A stretch of DNA of 49,264 nucleotides from assembly GCF_000701425.1 (NCBI RefSeq), contig NZ_JNIW01000029.1:1-49264 (forward strand), written 5' to 3'. This document shows, one piece after another, positions 1 through 8,417 of the stretch. This stretch comes from Deinococcus frigens DSM 12807. Lineage in GTDB: Bacteria; Deinococcota; Deinococci; Deinococcales; Deinococcaceae. The position numbers and the translations under genes are program-made. The notes below the pieces were generated by a model that was not told the DNA's origin, made no database searches, and worked only from the letters and a program-made list of their open reading frames with translations. How positions within the stretch are numbered: the stretch's first letter is position 1; each line of letters starts with the position of its first letter.

Positions 1-1
1 A

Positions 2-382
2 ACGGGTGAGAGTCGATTCTGGCTGATGCCGGAGGTCTCCAAGCGAGCGTATACACTGGTGATGGCGGCTTTTGCCCACAGTGTGGGCGCGAGTGAAGAT
101 CACCATGTTCTGGTGGTAGAGGACGGAGCGGGTTTCCATGTCCCTCCAGAGGAGGGACAGCCACCAGGTGTCCAGATCATCACCCTGCCCCCTTACTCAC
201 CCGAGTTGCAACCCGTGGAGCGCATGTGGGACCTGACGGACGACACAGTGGCCAATCGCTGGTTCGACACGATGGATGACTTCACTCAGACGCTGGGCCA
301 GCAATGCGCCTGGTTGGAAACCCAGCCAGATCTCATCTCCCAGCAGACCCTCTTCCATTGGTGGCCCTTGTCAAGGAATTAA
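2..382 (+). CDS. IS630-family transposase, C-terminal fragment (5' end outside window)
   Basis: This is the C-terminal catalytic part of a DDE transposase of the IS630/Tc1-mariner type. The frame is already open at base 2, upstream of the first in-window ATG at 26, so the gene runs off the left edge. A VVEDGAGFH segment carries the second acidic residue, and PPYSPELQPVERMW carries the third (Glu), with the spacing usual for IS630. The reading frame ends with TAA at 380-382 and continues directly into the remains of an acetyltransferase, so the right end of the element should lie within about 20 bases of the stop. No terminal inverted repeat could be fixed because the other end is not visible. 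Its sequence is clearly different from the transposase at the right edge of the window. Confidence 0.8.
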   Translation, partial: TGESRFWLMPEVSKRAYTLVMAAFAHSVGASEDHHVLVVEDGAGFHVPPEEGQPPGVQIITLPPYSPELQPVERMWDLTDDTVANRWFDTMDDFTQTLGQQCAWLETQPDLISQQTLFHWWPLSRN

Positions 383-754
383 TCGGAGTCAGTATCAGAC
401 CGCCTCGGCCACACGCGCGTTGACGACGAGGCCGCACACCCGGGTTACGGCGGCTCGAACGAAACGCTGGGACGGCTGGCGTACGACGCTTCAGGGCTTT
501 CAGCGGGCCTGTGCCGCGCCTGGCTGGACGGCGATACTCTCTCGCTGGGTACGCCTGGCGTGCGGCCTGACCTCCGGCACACGGGGCTGAGACGGGCGCT
601 GCTGCTCTCGGTCTGTCAGGCGGCGCGGGCGGCAGGTGCAGTGCATATGCAACTGGACGCCTGGGGTGACACCGACGCGGAAAGGGCCGAGGATGAGGCG
701 CTGGGCCTGAGCGTGAAGATAGAAACGCCGATCTATTCATCCATGCCGCTCTAA
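383..754 (+). pseudogene. GNAT acetyltransferase remnant lacking its N-terminus
   Basis: The frame after the transposase stop stays open for 123 codons. Its second half looks like the acetyl-CoA-binding end of a GNAT N-acetyltransferase: a GVRPDLRHTGLRRALL segment like the R/Q-x-x-G-x-G/A loop and helix, then QAARAAGAVHMQLDAWGD like the following strand. No start codon or ribosome site precedes the conserved part, and the first GNAT strands are missing. The only ATG starts downstream of most of the fold. The simplest reading is a gene cut by the IS630-type insertion. Its TAA (752-754) overlaps the stop codon of the converging PLP-enzyme gene. The GNAT assignment is by motif only. Confidence 0.5.
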
Positions 755-1953
755 ATCCTTGCCAGCAGCCGCTCCACATCGTCCACGCTCGTGTAATGCG
801 CGATGCTGACGCGCACGACGCCTTCCGGGTAAAGCCCCAGATCCTTGAGGGGCTGCACGGCGTAGAAGTGGCCTGCCGCCACGTCCACCCCGGCGGCGGT
901 CAGGCGGGCGGCGGTCTGGTCCGGAGTCTGGCCGTCCACGCGGAACGCCGCCGTTCCCACCCGGCCCGTCATGTCCTGCGGGCCGTACAGCGTGACGTTT
1001 TCCCTGCCTGCCAGGCCCAAAATCAGGCGCTCGGCCACCGGCCCTTCCAGTTGGGCAATCCGGGCGTAGGCCGACACCAGCGCGGCGCGCGTCAGCTCCG
1101 GCGAACCGCCCAGTTCGCGCAGGTAGTCCAGCGTTCCCAGCCATCCGGCCAGCAGCTCGTACTGCGGCGTGCCGTGTTCGATGCCGGTGATGTCGCCGTC
1201 CGGCACGAAGCTCAGCTTGGGCCAGGGCAGGTTCGGGCGGTGTTCAGGTTTGATCCACAGCGCCCCCAGATGCGGTCCGAAGACCTTGTAGGGGCTGAAC
1301 ATCACGAAGTCCGCACCCCACGCCGCCACGTCCGGCAAGGTGTGCGGGGCGGCGTGAACGGCGTCCACCACGCACCAGGCCCCCGCCGCGCGCACCTGGG
1401 CAGTCACGGCGGGAATGTCCACGGTCACGCCCAGCGCATTGCTGGCCGCCGCGACCGACACCAGTCGGGTTCTGCCGGGCAGCAGCCCGGCCAGATCGTC
1501 GGCGTGCAGGCGCATCTCCGGCTTGCGGGCGTGCCAGACCTTTACGGTCACCCCGGCGCGCTCCAGTTCGCGCCAGGGGCTGGCGTTGGCCTCGTGTTCC
1601 AGGCCCGATACGATCACCTCGTCCCCTGGCCCCCACAACCGGGCAAAGGCGGCGGACAGGCGGAAGGCCAACGCGGTGGCACTCTGCGCCAGCGCCACGT
1701 CCTCTGGCTGGGCGTTCAGGAACAGGGCGGTGGCCCCCCGCGCGCGGTGCTTGAGGGCCAGAATCTCCGCGCCTGGCTGGTGTCCGGGCATGGCGTTGGT
1801 TGCGCCGTAGCGCATCAGGTGGGCAGTGATGGCCTCTACGGCGCGCAGGGGCAGCAGCCCGCCCGCCGCGTTGTCCAGGTACGCGCGGCCCGCCGCCAGC
1901 GGGGGAAACTGCTTACGCAGACGGTCAGCCAGGGTCAGGGTCGCAGTGGTCAT
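751..1953 (-). CDS. SufS/NifS-like class V aminotransferase without active-site Cys
   Basis: This is a 400-residue PLP enzyme of aminotransferase class V, closest in appearance to the cysteine desulfurase-like group. YLDNAAGG lies near residue 25, the cofactor-binding Asp is D197 in VVDAVH, and the Schiff-base Lys is K223 in SPYKVFGPHLG. Real SufS/IscS proteins use a Cys in a loop near the C-terminus; here that loop reads AAGHFYAVQPL and has no Cys, and the only Cys in the protein is C194 in the PLP core. Desulfurase activity is therefore doubtful, and another PLP-dependent lyase or isomerase reaction is as likely. The gene stands alone and is probably leaderless, with a TACACT box just upstream. 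Confidence 0.85.
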   Translation of the reverse strand: MTTATLTLADRLRKQFPPLAAGRAYLDNAAGGLLPLRAVEAITAHLMRYGATNAMPGHQPGAEILALKHRARGATALFLNAQPEDVALAQSATALAFRLSAAFARLWGPGDEVIVSGLEHEANASPWRELERAGVTVKVWHARKPEMRLHADDLAGLLPGRTRLVSVAAASNALGVTVDIPAVTAQVRAAGAWCVVDAVHAAPHTLPDVAAWGADFVMFSPYKVFGPHLGALWIKPEHRPNLPWPKLSFVPDGDITGIEHGTPQYELLAGWLGTLDYLRELGGSPELTRAALVSAYARIAQLEGPVAERLILGLAGRENVTLYGPQDMTGRVGTAAFRVDGQTPDQTAARLTAAGVDVAAGHFYAVQPLKDLGLYPEGVVRVSIAHYTSVDDVERLLARI

Positions 1954-1960
1954 GCCTCAG

Positions 1961-1966
1961 AGTGTA
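1961..1966 (-). promoter_or_regulatory. -10 box of the PLP-enzyme gene (leaderless)
   Basis: On the minus strand TACACT ends 7 nt before the ATG at 1953, with no ribosome site between. This spacing puts the transcript start at or next to the start codon. Confidence 0.55.
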
Positions 1967-2416
1967 GGCCGGGTTGGGGGAGTTGTGAATGTTCAGGATC
2001 AGGCTGCGGGGCGTACGGGCAAAGGTCACCGGAACAGTCGAGCGGTAGGGTACTTCCACGGTTCAGCAACTGACAACTACAGTTTTTTACTGTCTGAGAC
2101 AGCAGTAATCAGGGCTGGGCTTCGGTCTTTCGACAGGAACGACCACAGGCGATGTTCTGGAGGGATGCAGCCACCACAATCCGCCCGCCCACAGCCTGCC
2201 GAGTTGACCGTGCACATGCAGTTCAAGACCGGCGTGCCGTTCCTGCGGACCGCTCCCCTCGCGCGCTGTGTCGGTCTCGTTCTGGCACTCGATGATGGCT
2301 GGGAGTGTCAACCCCCGTGACCTTGCAGCCCATAGGCCAGGAACCAGCTCGTGCGCGCCTTCCTTCACGCTCAGGCGGCGTCCAGCAACCGGGCGCAACC
2401 GGGGCCGCTACCGCGT
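1967..2416. other. Intergenic region with a hairpin at 2087-2108
   Basis: About 450 bases between the PLP enzyme and bcp hold no gene I can defend. The one visible structure is a hairpin at 2087-2108 (TTACTG paired with CAGTAA, and inside it CTGTC with GACAG), just after a run of six T. A 103-codon minus-strand frame at 2087-2398 has no recognisable motif and poor start context. The stretch could be a decayed gene or element. Confidence 0.4.
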
Positions 2417-2422
2417 TACCCT
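2417..2422 (+). promoter_or_regulatory. -10 box of bcp-rpiA (leaderless)
   Basis: TACCCT lies 6 nt before the ATG at 2429, and there is no Shine-Dalgarno sequence. This supports 2429 as the start over the longer in-frame extension from 2351. Confidence 0.6.
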
Positions 2423-2428
2423 GAACGC

Positions 2429-2920
2429 ATGACAGACCCTGCCCCCGTCCCCCAGTCCGGCCAGCCCTTTCCAGCCTTCACCCTCAACGACGCCTCCGGC
2501 CAGCAACACGGCCTCAGTGACTTTGCGGGCAAGTATCTGGTGCTGTACGTCTACCCCAAGGACGACACCCCCGGCTGCACAAAAGAAGCCTGCGATTTCC
2601 GCGACAGCGCGCCCCTCAAGGCGCTGGGCGCGGCCATCGTGGGCGTCAGCGCGGACGATGCCGAGAGCCACAGCCAGTTTGCCGAGAAACACAGTCTGCC
2701 CTTTCCGCTGCTCAGTGACCCGGACGCCGCGTTCCTGAAAAGCATCGGCTCATATGGCCCCAAGAACATGTACGGCAAGGTCACCGAGGGCATCAAGCGC
2801 CAGACCTTTTTAATCGGCCCGGACGGCACACTGGTCAAGAGCTGGCTGGCCGTGTCGGTGGACGGCCACGCGGACGCGGTGGCGGCGGCCATCGAGAAGG
2901 ATCAGGCCGGGCGTGGCTGA
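2429..2920 (+). CDS. bcp: Peroxiredoxin, Bcp/PrxQ type
   Basis: This thiol peroxidase reduces hydrogen peroxide and organic hydroperoxides using thioredoxin as electron donor. The 163 residues match the usual family length. The peroxidatic Cys is C50 in DDTPGCT and a probable resolving Cys is C55 (C-x4-C), the arrangement of the two-Cys PrxQ subgroup. A downstream FLIGPDGTLVKSW strand completes the thioredoxin fold. The chosen ATG follows a leaderless -10 box. The 3' end overlaps the start of rpiA by 8 bases, so the two genes are almost certainly cotranscribed and translationally coupled. This pairs oxidant removal with the non-oxidative pentose phosphate pathway. Confidence 0.95.
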   Translation: MTDPAPVPQSGQPFPAFTLNDASGQQHGLSDFAGKYLVLYVYPKDDTPGCTKEACDFRDSAPLKALGAAIVGVSADDAESHSQFAEKHSLPFPLLSDPDAAFLKSIGSYGPKNMYGKVTEGIKRQTFLIGPDGTLVKSWLAVSVDGHADAVAAAIEKDQAGRG

Positions 2921-3611
2921 CCCCCATGCAGTGGATCTGGAGCCGCTGAAGAGGGAGGCGGCCCTGCGTGCCGTCGGCCTGATCGAAAGCGGGATGCGGG
3001 TGGGCCTGGGCACGGGCAGCACCGCCAAATACGCCACCGAGGAGATCGGGCGCAAAGTAAAGGCCGGGGAATTGACGGGCATCGTGGGCGTCGCCACCAG
3101 CGAGGCCAGCGAGGCTTTGGCCCGCGAGGTGGGCATCACCGTGGAAGCTCTGGACCCGCGCCCGCTGGACATTGCCATCGACGGCGCGGACGAGATCGCC
3201 CCCAACCTCGATCTGATCAAGGGGCTGGGCGGCGCGCTGCTGCGCGAGAAGCTGACCGAGATTCAGGCGCGGCGGCTGATCATCATCGCGGACCACAGCA
3301 AGATCGTCGCTCAGATCGGCGAGAAGGCCCCGCTGCCCATCGAGATCGCGCGTTTCGGTTTCCTCAGCACCATCGAGCGCTTGCGGCAGATCGTTCCCGG
3401 CGGGCGGCTCCGGCAGCCTGGCGCGCAGCCCTACGTGACCGACAATGGCAATTACATCTATGACGCGCAGTTGGCCGTGGGCGGGGACATCGCCGCGCTG
3501 GAACGTCAGCTCAAGGGCACGCTGGGCGTGGTGGACACCGGGCTGTTCCTGGGCATGGCCGAGCGCGCCTTTGTCGCCTCGCCGGACGGGGTGCGCGAAC
3601 TGGGCCGCTAA
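2913..3611 (+). CDS. rpiA: Ribose-5-phosphate isomerase A
   Basis: This cytosolic enzyme interconverts ribose 5-phosphate and ribulose 5-phosphate in the non-oxidative pentose phosphate pathway. The 232-residue product has the family signatures GLGTGSTA (phosphate loop, near residue 31), DGADEI (catalytic Asp, near 91) and KGLGGALLREK. The start is GTG at 2913, inside the end of bcp; no in-frame ATG exists near the N-terminus, and the coding signal begins here. The 8-base overlap implies coupled translation with bcp. Confidence 0.96.
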   Translation: MADPHAVDLEPLKREAALRAVGLIESGMRVGLGTGSTAKYATEEIGRKVKAGELTGIVGVATSEASEALAREVGITVEALDPRPLDIAIDGADEIAPNLDLIKGLGGALLREKLTEIQARRLIIIADHSKIVAQIGEKAPLPIEIARFGFLSTIERLRQIVPGGRLRQPGAQPYVTDNGNYIYDAQLAVGGDIAALERQLKGTLGVVDTGLFLGMAERAFVASPDGVRELGR

Positions 3612-3614
3612 GCT
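3609..3614 (+). promoter_or_regulatory. -10 box of the PIG-L gene, overlapping the rpiA stop
   Basis: TAAGCT shares its first three bases with the TAA stop of rpiA and ends 6 nt before the ATG at 3621. The deacetylase gene can therefore have its own leaderless transcript besides read-through from rpiA. Confidence 0.5.
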
Positions 3615-3620
3615 GGACCC

Positions 3621-4655
3621 ATGCGGCGGCTGATCGGACGGGGGTTGGGCGGGCGGCGTTTCGGCAGTCGGCGGCGGGACTGGGTGCTGGGCGCGCTGCT
3701 GGTCGCGCTGGCGCTGGCCTACGCCATCAACGCCGGCTCGGCGCTGGTGGTGCTGTACCCGCGCGCCGTCGCCGCCGTGCGCGCCCTGCCCGAACTGCCG
3801 CCCATCCGCGCCGGGCAAACGGTCTTGATGGTCAGCCCGCACCCGGACGACGAGAGCCTGTGCTGCGGCGGCATGATCGCCGGAGCGGTGCGGGCGGGGG
3901 CGCAGGTGTACGTGGTGTGGGTGACCAGCGGCGACGGCTTCGAGCTGGACGGCGCGCTGCTGGACCGCACCTTTCGCCCGCGCTTGGTCGCCACCGAGAA
4001 GCTGGGACGCCGCCGCATGGACGAGGCCGCCGCCGCCGCCGCCGCCCTGGGCGTTCCCGCCGATCACCTGACCTTTCTGGGTTACCCCGACGGCGCGCTG
4101 CTGAAGATGTGGAGCAGCCCCGATCCGGTGCGCTCGCCGCATACCGGCGCGCTGCGCGTCCCGTACACCCGCGCCCTGTCGCCCGGCGCGGTCTACAGGG
4201 CGGCCAACCTGCGCCGCGATCTGGACAGCGTGCTGGATAAGGTCAAGCCGGACGTGGTGCTGCTGCCCTCCACCAGCGACTTTCACAGGGATCACATCGC
4301 CACCAGCCTGTTCACACAGGAGGCATTAAGGGCGCGCGGCTGGACCTCGCGCGCGCGTTACTGGATCGTGCATGGCGGGTTGGAGTGGCCGGTGCCCAAG
4401 GGACTGCACGAGGGCTTTCCGCTGCTGATCTCGCCGCGCGGCTTTCACCTGCCCTGGCAGCGCGCCGATCTGGAGCAGGAAGACGAAGACCGCAAGCTGA
4501 GCGCCCTCAGGGCCCACCGTAGCCAGATGATGGTCATGCGCCGCTTTATGGAGGCCTTCGTGCGCCAGAACGAGCTGATCACCTTGCAAGACACCGGCAA
4601 CCCCGCCGACGGCACACGGAGTGAGGAGGAGGACGGGGGGTACGGAGGATTCTGA
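3621..4655 (+). CDS. Membrane-anchored PIG-L family deacetylase
   Basis: This is a zinc-dependent N-deacetylase of the PIG-L/LmbE fold, which removes acetyl from GlcNAc-type groups on sugars, lipids or small thiols. The metal-binding motif HPDDE starts at H74, and the third ligand region DFHRDH gives H222 and H225. An Arg-rich N-terminus followed by a hydrophobic segment at about 21-45 predicts one membrane anchor with the catalytic domain probably outside. At 344 residues it is longer than soluble bacillithiol deacetylases of about 230 residues. Deinococcus makes bacillithiol, but the anchor argues more for a cell-envelope glycan or glycolipid substrate; this is inference. The last 20 residues are acidic and Gly-rich. 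Confidence 0.88.
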   Translation: MRRLIGRGLGGRRFGSRRRDWVLGALLVALALAYAINAGSALVVLYPRAVAAVRALPELPPIRAGQTVLMVSPHPDDESLCCGGMIAGAVRAGAQVYVVWVTSGDGFELDGALLDRTFRPRLVATEKLGRRRMDEAAAAAAALGVPADHLTFLGYPDGALLKMWSSPDPVRSPHTGALRVPYTRALSPGAVYRAANLRRDLDSVLDKVKPDVVLLPSTSDFHRDHIATSLFTQEALRARGWTSRARYWIVHGGLEWPVPKGLHEGFPLLISPRGFHLPWQRADLEQEDEDRKLSALRAHRSQMMVMRRFMEAFVRQNELITLQDTGNPADGTRSEEEDGGYGGF

Positions 4656-4675
4656 TCTTCTGATTTAAGGGGCGC

Positions 4676-6721
4676 TCAGCCCGTCCCCTTCGCCAGTTCC
4701 TCCAGTTGCCGCCTGAACTGCGCCGCATCCGATGTGGGCAGGTCGCAGGCGCGGCCCAGACACACGTAAGCCTGACCACCACCCGGACGGTCCTGCAAGA
4801 CGGGGAGATCGCCGCCCGCTTCAGTAAAAGTCAGCGCCGTGAAGGGCAGTGAGATCTCGGCGGCCACCGCTTCCAATTCCCGGCGCTCGTCGGGCGTGCC
4901 GATGATGGCAACCTCGGAATGCGGTGCGGCCAGGAACGCCGCCACCCCCCACAAACCGCCGAAGCCCCCGCTGGCGGCCAGCATGTCGGCGCGGAAGCTC
5001 TGGACAGTGCGGCGGGCCATTTCTTCGGCGTCGGGCAGGGCGTAATAGCGGTCCATCCACAGCGCCAGCAGCGCCGCCGCCGCGTTGTCGGACAGCACCG
5101 CGCTGTCGAAGCCGGGGGCCTGACGCGTCAGCAGCGTCTCGGCCCGCCCACCGGAGGCCATGAACACGCCCGCGTCGTCATTCCAGAAATCGCGGCGCAC
5201 CACGTCCCATAATTCGCGCGCCCAGTTGAGATGAGCGGTATCGCCGCCCGCCTGAAACAGCGCCACCAGACCCAGGGCGTACAGGGCGTGGTCTTCGAGC
5301 AGGCCCTCCACCTTCGCCTGACCACCGCCCCAGGTGTGGCGCAGGGTGCCGTCTGGCAGGCGCAATTCGGCGCGGATGAAGTCGGCGTTGCGGCGGGCGA
5401 TTTCCAGATAATGCGGCTCCTGCAAAATGCGGGCGGCGTCCGCGAAGGCGGCCAGCGCCAGCCCGTTCCAGGAGGTCAGCACCTTGTCGTCGGTGCCGGG
5501 TTGATCGCGGTTCTGGCGGGCGGCGTGCAGGCGGTTTTTCAGGCCCGCCAGGTGCATGCCGATGCGCTCCTCGCTGTCGGCATGCAGGGCCGCCAGATCG
5601 GCCACAGAAGTCGCCAGAAACGGTACCGAGCGCCGCCCGTGTTCGGGGCGGTGGGGGTCCAGAAAGTTGCCCTCGTCGGTGATACCCAGATGATTCAGCA
5701 GCAGCGCGGCGTCCTCGCCCTCGCCCAGCACGGCGCGCACCTCGTCCGGGGTCCAGGTGAAGGTCAGGCCCTCCACGCCTCCCGTATCGGCGTCCTGAGC
5801 GCTGTAAAAGCCGCCGCCCCCGTGCAGCATCTCGCGCTCCAGGTAGGCCAGGGTCTCGCAGGCCAGGCGGGCGAATTCGGCGTCGCCGCTCACCTGGTAG
5901 GCGCGCAGCAGCGTGCGCGCGAGCTGGGCGTTGTCATACAGCATCTTCTCGAAGTGCGGCACACGCCACTGCGCGTCCACGCTGTAGCGGTGAAAACCTC
6001 CGCCCAGTTGATCGTAGATGCCGCCGTGGCCCATCCGGCGCAGGGTACGGAGGGCCATGCTGCGGCCCTCCACACGGGTCAGCAGGAAATCGAGGGTGGT
6101 GGGCGCGGGGAATTTGGGCGCGCCGCCAAAGCCGCCCTGCACGGCGTCGTGCACGCGGCGCAGGTTCGCCACACCGCGTTCCAGAAAGTCGGCGGGGAGG
6201 TCCCCCTCTGCCGGGCGCGGCCCGCTGGCCTCGCGGACGTGGGCGCTGAGGGCCTGGGCGTTCGCGGTGATTTTCTCGCGGTCCGTGTCCCAGGCGTTGA
6301 CCACACTGGCCATCACGCGCATGAAGCTGGGCAGGCCGGGGCCGTCGCGCGGCGGGAAATACGTTCCGGCGTAGAACGGCTCGGCGTCGGGGGTCAGGAA
6401 CACCGTCATGGGCCAGCCACCCTGCCCGGTCATGGCCTGGGTGGCGGCCATGTACACCGCGTCCACGTCGGGGCGCTCCTCACGGTCCACCTTGACGTTC
6501 ACGAAATGCCCATTCATAAAGGCTGCCGTCACCGTGTCCTCGAAGCTCTCGTGGGCCATCACATGGCACCAGTGGCAGGTGGAATAGCCCACCGACAGCA
6601 GCAGCGGCACGCCGCGCTCCCGCGCCTCGGCGAAGGCGGCCTCGCCCCAGGGCTGCCAGTCCACCGGGTTGTCGGCGTGCTGGCGCAGATACGGGCTGGA
6701 TTCGGTAGCAAGGCGGTTCAT
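4676..6721 (-). CDS. DUF255 thioredoxin-fold protein (YyaL/SSP411 type)
   Basis: This 681-residue protein belongs to the widely conserved DUF255 family. Residues 1-165 form a thioredoxin-like domain that starts with the hallmark NPVDWQPWG and holds the CHWCHVM motif (C49 and C52). The remainder is an alpha/alpha-barrel resembling the six-hairpin glycosidases and N-acylglucosamine epimerases, with segments such as [21 protein letters not shown] and LTSWNGL. The biochemical role of the family is not established; a redox or sugar-modifying activity is usually proposed. It converges on the PIG-L gene with 20 bases between the stops. Confidence 0.92.
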   Translation of the reverse strand: MNRLATESSPYLRQHADNPVDWQPWGEAAFAEARERGVPLLLSVGYSTCHWCHVMAHESFEDTVTAAFMNGHFVNVKVDREERPDVDAVYMAATQAMTGQGGWPMTVFLTPDAEPFYAGTYFPPRDGPGLPSFMRVMASVVNAWDTDREKITANAQALSAHVREASGPRPAEGDLPADFLERGVANLRRVHDAVQGGFGGAPKFPAPTTLDFLLTRVEGRSMALRTLRRMGHGGIYDQLGGGFHRYSVDAQWRVPHFEKMLYDNAQLARTLLRAYQVSGDAEFARLACETLAYLEREMLHGGGGFYSAQDADTGGVEGLTFTWTPDEVRAVLGEGEDAALLLNHLGITDEGNFLDPHRPEHGRRSVPFLATSVADLAALHADSEERIGMHLAGLKNRLHAARQNRDQPGTDDKVLTSWNGLALAAFADAARILQEPHYLEIARRNADFIRAELRLPDGTLRHTWGGGQAKVEGLLEDHALYALGLVALFQAGGDTAHLNWARELWDVVRRDFWNDDAGVFMASGGRAETLLTRQAPGFDSAVLSDNAAAALLALWMDRYYALPDAEEMARRTVQSFRADMLAASGGFGGLWGVAAFLAAPHSEVAIIGTPDERRELEAVAAEISLPFTALTFTEAGGDLPVLQDRPGGGQAYVCLGRACDLPTSDAAQFRRQLEELAKGTG

Positions 6722-6728
6722 GCTGCTC

Positions 6729-6734
6729 AGGCTA
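6729..6734 (-). promoter_or_regulatory. -10 box of the DUF255 gene (leaderless)
   Basis: Minus-strand TAGCCT ends 7 nt before the ATG at 6721, and no ribosome site is present. Confidence 0.5.
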
Positions 6735-6818
6735 ACGCGCCCGCATGTTCACGGCATATGCGGGCCACTGAGTAGACTTCACACATTCAGTTTTTCAAAA
6801 TGCCTCAGACTACGGTGA

Positions 6819-7742
6819 ATGACACAGGTCGCCGGTACTTCTCAAGACAGCACTTCCACAACAGCGGACACCGCCATTGACCGTCCCGTTCGGGTGCGCG
6901 CCGGGTTCTCGCTGACCTTTGAAGTGCCGTTCCCCACCCCCATGCTGTTCGTGGTGCAGCCCGCCGACCGCCTCCAGCCCACCGGCACCCGTCAGCGCAT
7001 CATCGACGCGCGGCCCCTGGGCGCTGCTTCAGGCATCCACACCTATACCGACGGCCACGGCAACACGGTCTGGCGCACGGTGGCGCAGCCCGGCACCTTT
7101 ACCATCGGGCATGACCTGATCGCGGAGATCACGCGCCACCCGGACCCGGTGCTGCCCCACCTGCGAAAGACGATGGTGGAGAAGCTGCCCGACGAGACCA
7201 TCCAGTACCTGCTGCCCAGCCGCTACGTGGACAGCGACATGGTCAGCGCCGAGGCGTGGGACCGTTTCGGGCATATCACCGGGGGCTGGGCGCAGGTGCA
7301 GGCCATCAGCGACTTTCTGTTCGACGAGTGCGCCTACGGCTACGGCTCGAACAGCTCCACCAGTGCCAAGCAGGCGCTGGACAGCCGCCGCGCGGTATGC
7401 CGCGACTTCGCGCACATGGGCGTGGCCTTTTGCCGGGCGCTGAACATCCCCGCCCGCTATGTCTGCGGTTACATGCCCGATATCGACATCGTGCCGGACC
7501 CCGTGCCGATGGACTTTCACGCGTGGTTCGAGGCGTACCTGGACGGCCAGTGGCGCACTTTCGACGCCCGCCACAATAAGCCGCGCGTGGGCCGCGTGCT
7601 GATCGCGCAGGGCCGCGACGCCAGCGATGTGGCCTTTTCCACCACCTTCGGCAGCGCCACCCTGACCCACATGAAGGTCTGGGCCGACGAGACGGATTTT
7701 GAGAACACGCTGGATATCGAGCCGAACCCCAGGATTTTCTAG
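6819..7742 (+). CDS. Transglutaminase-like cysteine protease-fold protein
   Basis: The 307-residue protein has an N-terminal beta-rich domain (about 1-120) like that preceding bacterial transglutaminase domains, then a transglutaminase core. The catalytic triad is clear: C194 in RRAVCRDFAH, H234 in MDFHAWFEAY and D249 in RTFDARHNKP. Bacterial members usually act as peptidases or amidases rather than cross-linkers, and the substrate here is unknown. No signal peptide is seen, so it is probably cytosolic. An in-frame TACGGT lies only 2 nt before the ATG, too close to serve as its -10, so the promoter is not resolved. Confidence 0.9.
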   Translation: MTQVAGTSQDSTSTTADTAIDRPVRVRAGFSLTFEVPFPTPMLFVVQPADRLQPTGTRQRIIDARPLGAASGIHTYTDGHGNTVWRTVAQPGTFTIGHDLIAEITRHPDPVLPHLRKTMVEKLPDETIQYLLPSRYVDSDMVSAEAWDRFGHITGGWAQVQAISDFLFDECAYGYGSNSSTSAKQALDSRRAVCRDFAHMGVAFCRALNIPARYVCGYMPDIDIVPDPVPMDFHAWFEAYLDGQWRTFDARHNKPRVGRVLIAQGRDASDVAFSTTFGSATLTHMKVWADETDFENTLDIEPNPRIF

Positions 7743-7794
7743 GCCGGGGAAAGGAGATGGCAGTGACAGGTTCTGGAGCTGCCGATTCGGTTTG

Positions 7795-7885
7795 ACCCCT
7801 CCGGCCCTTCGGGCCATCTCCCCTCAGAAGGGAGGCAAGGAGATTCCTGCGTGGCACGATCAATTGCGCCTCTTGGCTCTCCTAA
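7795..7885. repeat. REP-like palindromic intergenic element
   Basis: A cluster of short hairpins fills the gap between the transglutaminase gene and the converging 103-residue gene: GGCCC-TTC-GGGCC at 7803-7815, then CTCCC/GGGAG at 7818-7834, then CTCCT/AGGGG near 7879. Similar 'CCTCCGGCCCTTCGGGCC' modules are widespread repeats in bacteria. It could also end transcription of both converging genes. Confidence 0.4.
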
Positions 7886-7978
7886 AGGGGAACTGGCTGC
7901 AAAGCAGACTGAGGGGTTCGCCTTCCAGCTTGCCGCTCATCCGGCCCCCAACCCTCTGCCTCACAGCTCTACGGGGAC

Positions 7979-8290
7979 CTACCCCCGCCGCCCCCGCACC
8001 GGCCCCAGCGGCGTCCAGCCCACTTCCCGGAGAGCGGCGCGCAGATCGTCCGGGCCGAGCCAGGGCAGCAGGGGCCGGGCCTCCAGCGTCACGTCGCCCA
8101 GCCGCGCCACCGGCCACGCGCGCAGTTCCCAGTGGGGCAGAACGGGAAGATCCTGCGGTCCTGTGGGCCGCACCGCTTCCAGCACGAGGCCGCCGAACAG
8201 CTCGTCGGCGGGGCGCACGGACCGCAGCGACTGGGGGGCCTGCATCCGGGAAAGGGGAAAGGCGGGGGTAAGGCGGGTATTCAGGGTCAT
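7979..8290 (-). CDS. Hypothetical protein, 103 residues, divergent from LysR regulator
   Basis: I do not recognise this protein. The start is well supported: GGAGGT stands 5 nt before the ATG at 8288-8290, which excludes longer in-frame extensions reaching into the regulator. The product is Pro-, Leu- and Arg-rich, with a conserved-looking C-terminal part (WLGPDDLRAALREVGW) and no signal peptide or membrane segment. It is transcribed divergently from a LysR-type regulator with 127 bases between, the usual arrangement for a LysR target gene, so it may be controlled by that regulator. Confidence 0.65.
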   Translation of the reverse strand: MTLNTRLTPAFPLSRMQAPQSLRSVRPADELFGGLVLEAVRPTGPQDLPVLPHWELRAWPVARLGDVTLEARPLLPWLGPDDLRAALREVGWTPLGPVRGRRG

Positions 8291-8368
8291 GGTGGACCTC
8301 CTGCACCCAGCTTGCGCTTTACAGACGATTTTGGACATCGGTTGCGTGCCACACGCCGCACAACAGAA

Positions 8369-8383
8369 ATCGGTTTTCCCGAT
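8369..8383. promoter_or_regulatory. Candidate LysR-type binding site
   Basis: The inverted repeat ATCGG-TTTTC-CCGAT is a 15-bp dyad of the T-N11-A form that LysR regulators bind. It lies between the two divergent genes and just upstream of the -35 region of the regulator, as expected for autorepression and activation of the divergent gene. Confidence 0.45.
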
Positions 8384-8406
8384 GGGTGGGTTCCGGCGCG
8401 CGGCCC

Positions 8407-8412
8407 TACAAT
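8407..8412 (+). promoter_or_regulatory. -10 box of the LysR gene (leaderless)
   Basis: TACAAT ends 5 nt before the ATG at 8418. This places the start at MAASRFLSTHAQPTLAQL and rejects the 189-codon upstream extension of the frame, which would cover the divergent gene. Confidence 0.6.
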
Positions 8413-8417
8413 GCAAT

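Noticed and set aside
2087..2398. 103-codon minus-strand frame upstream of bcp
   Set aside because: It has no recognisable motif, no ribosome site or -10 box at its start, and it ends in a hairpin; it looks like chance coding in G+C-rich DNA.
7851..8417. N-terminal extension of the LysR gene by 189 codons
   Set aside because: It would overlap the divergent gene and its ribosome site; the LysR helix-turn-helix begins normally after the ATG at 8418, next to a TACAAT box.
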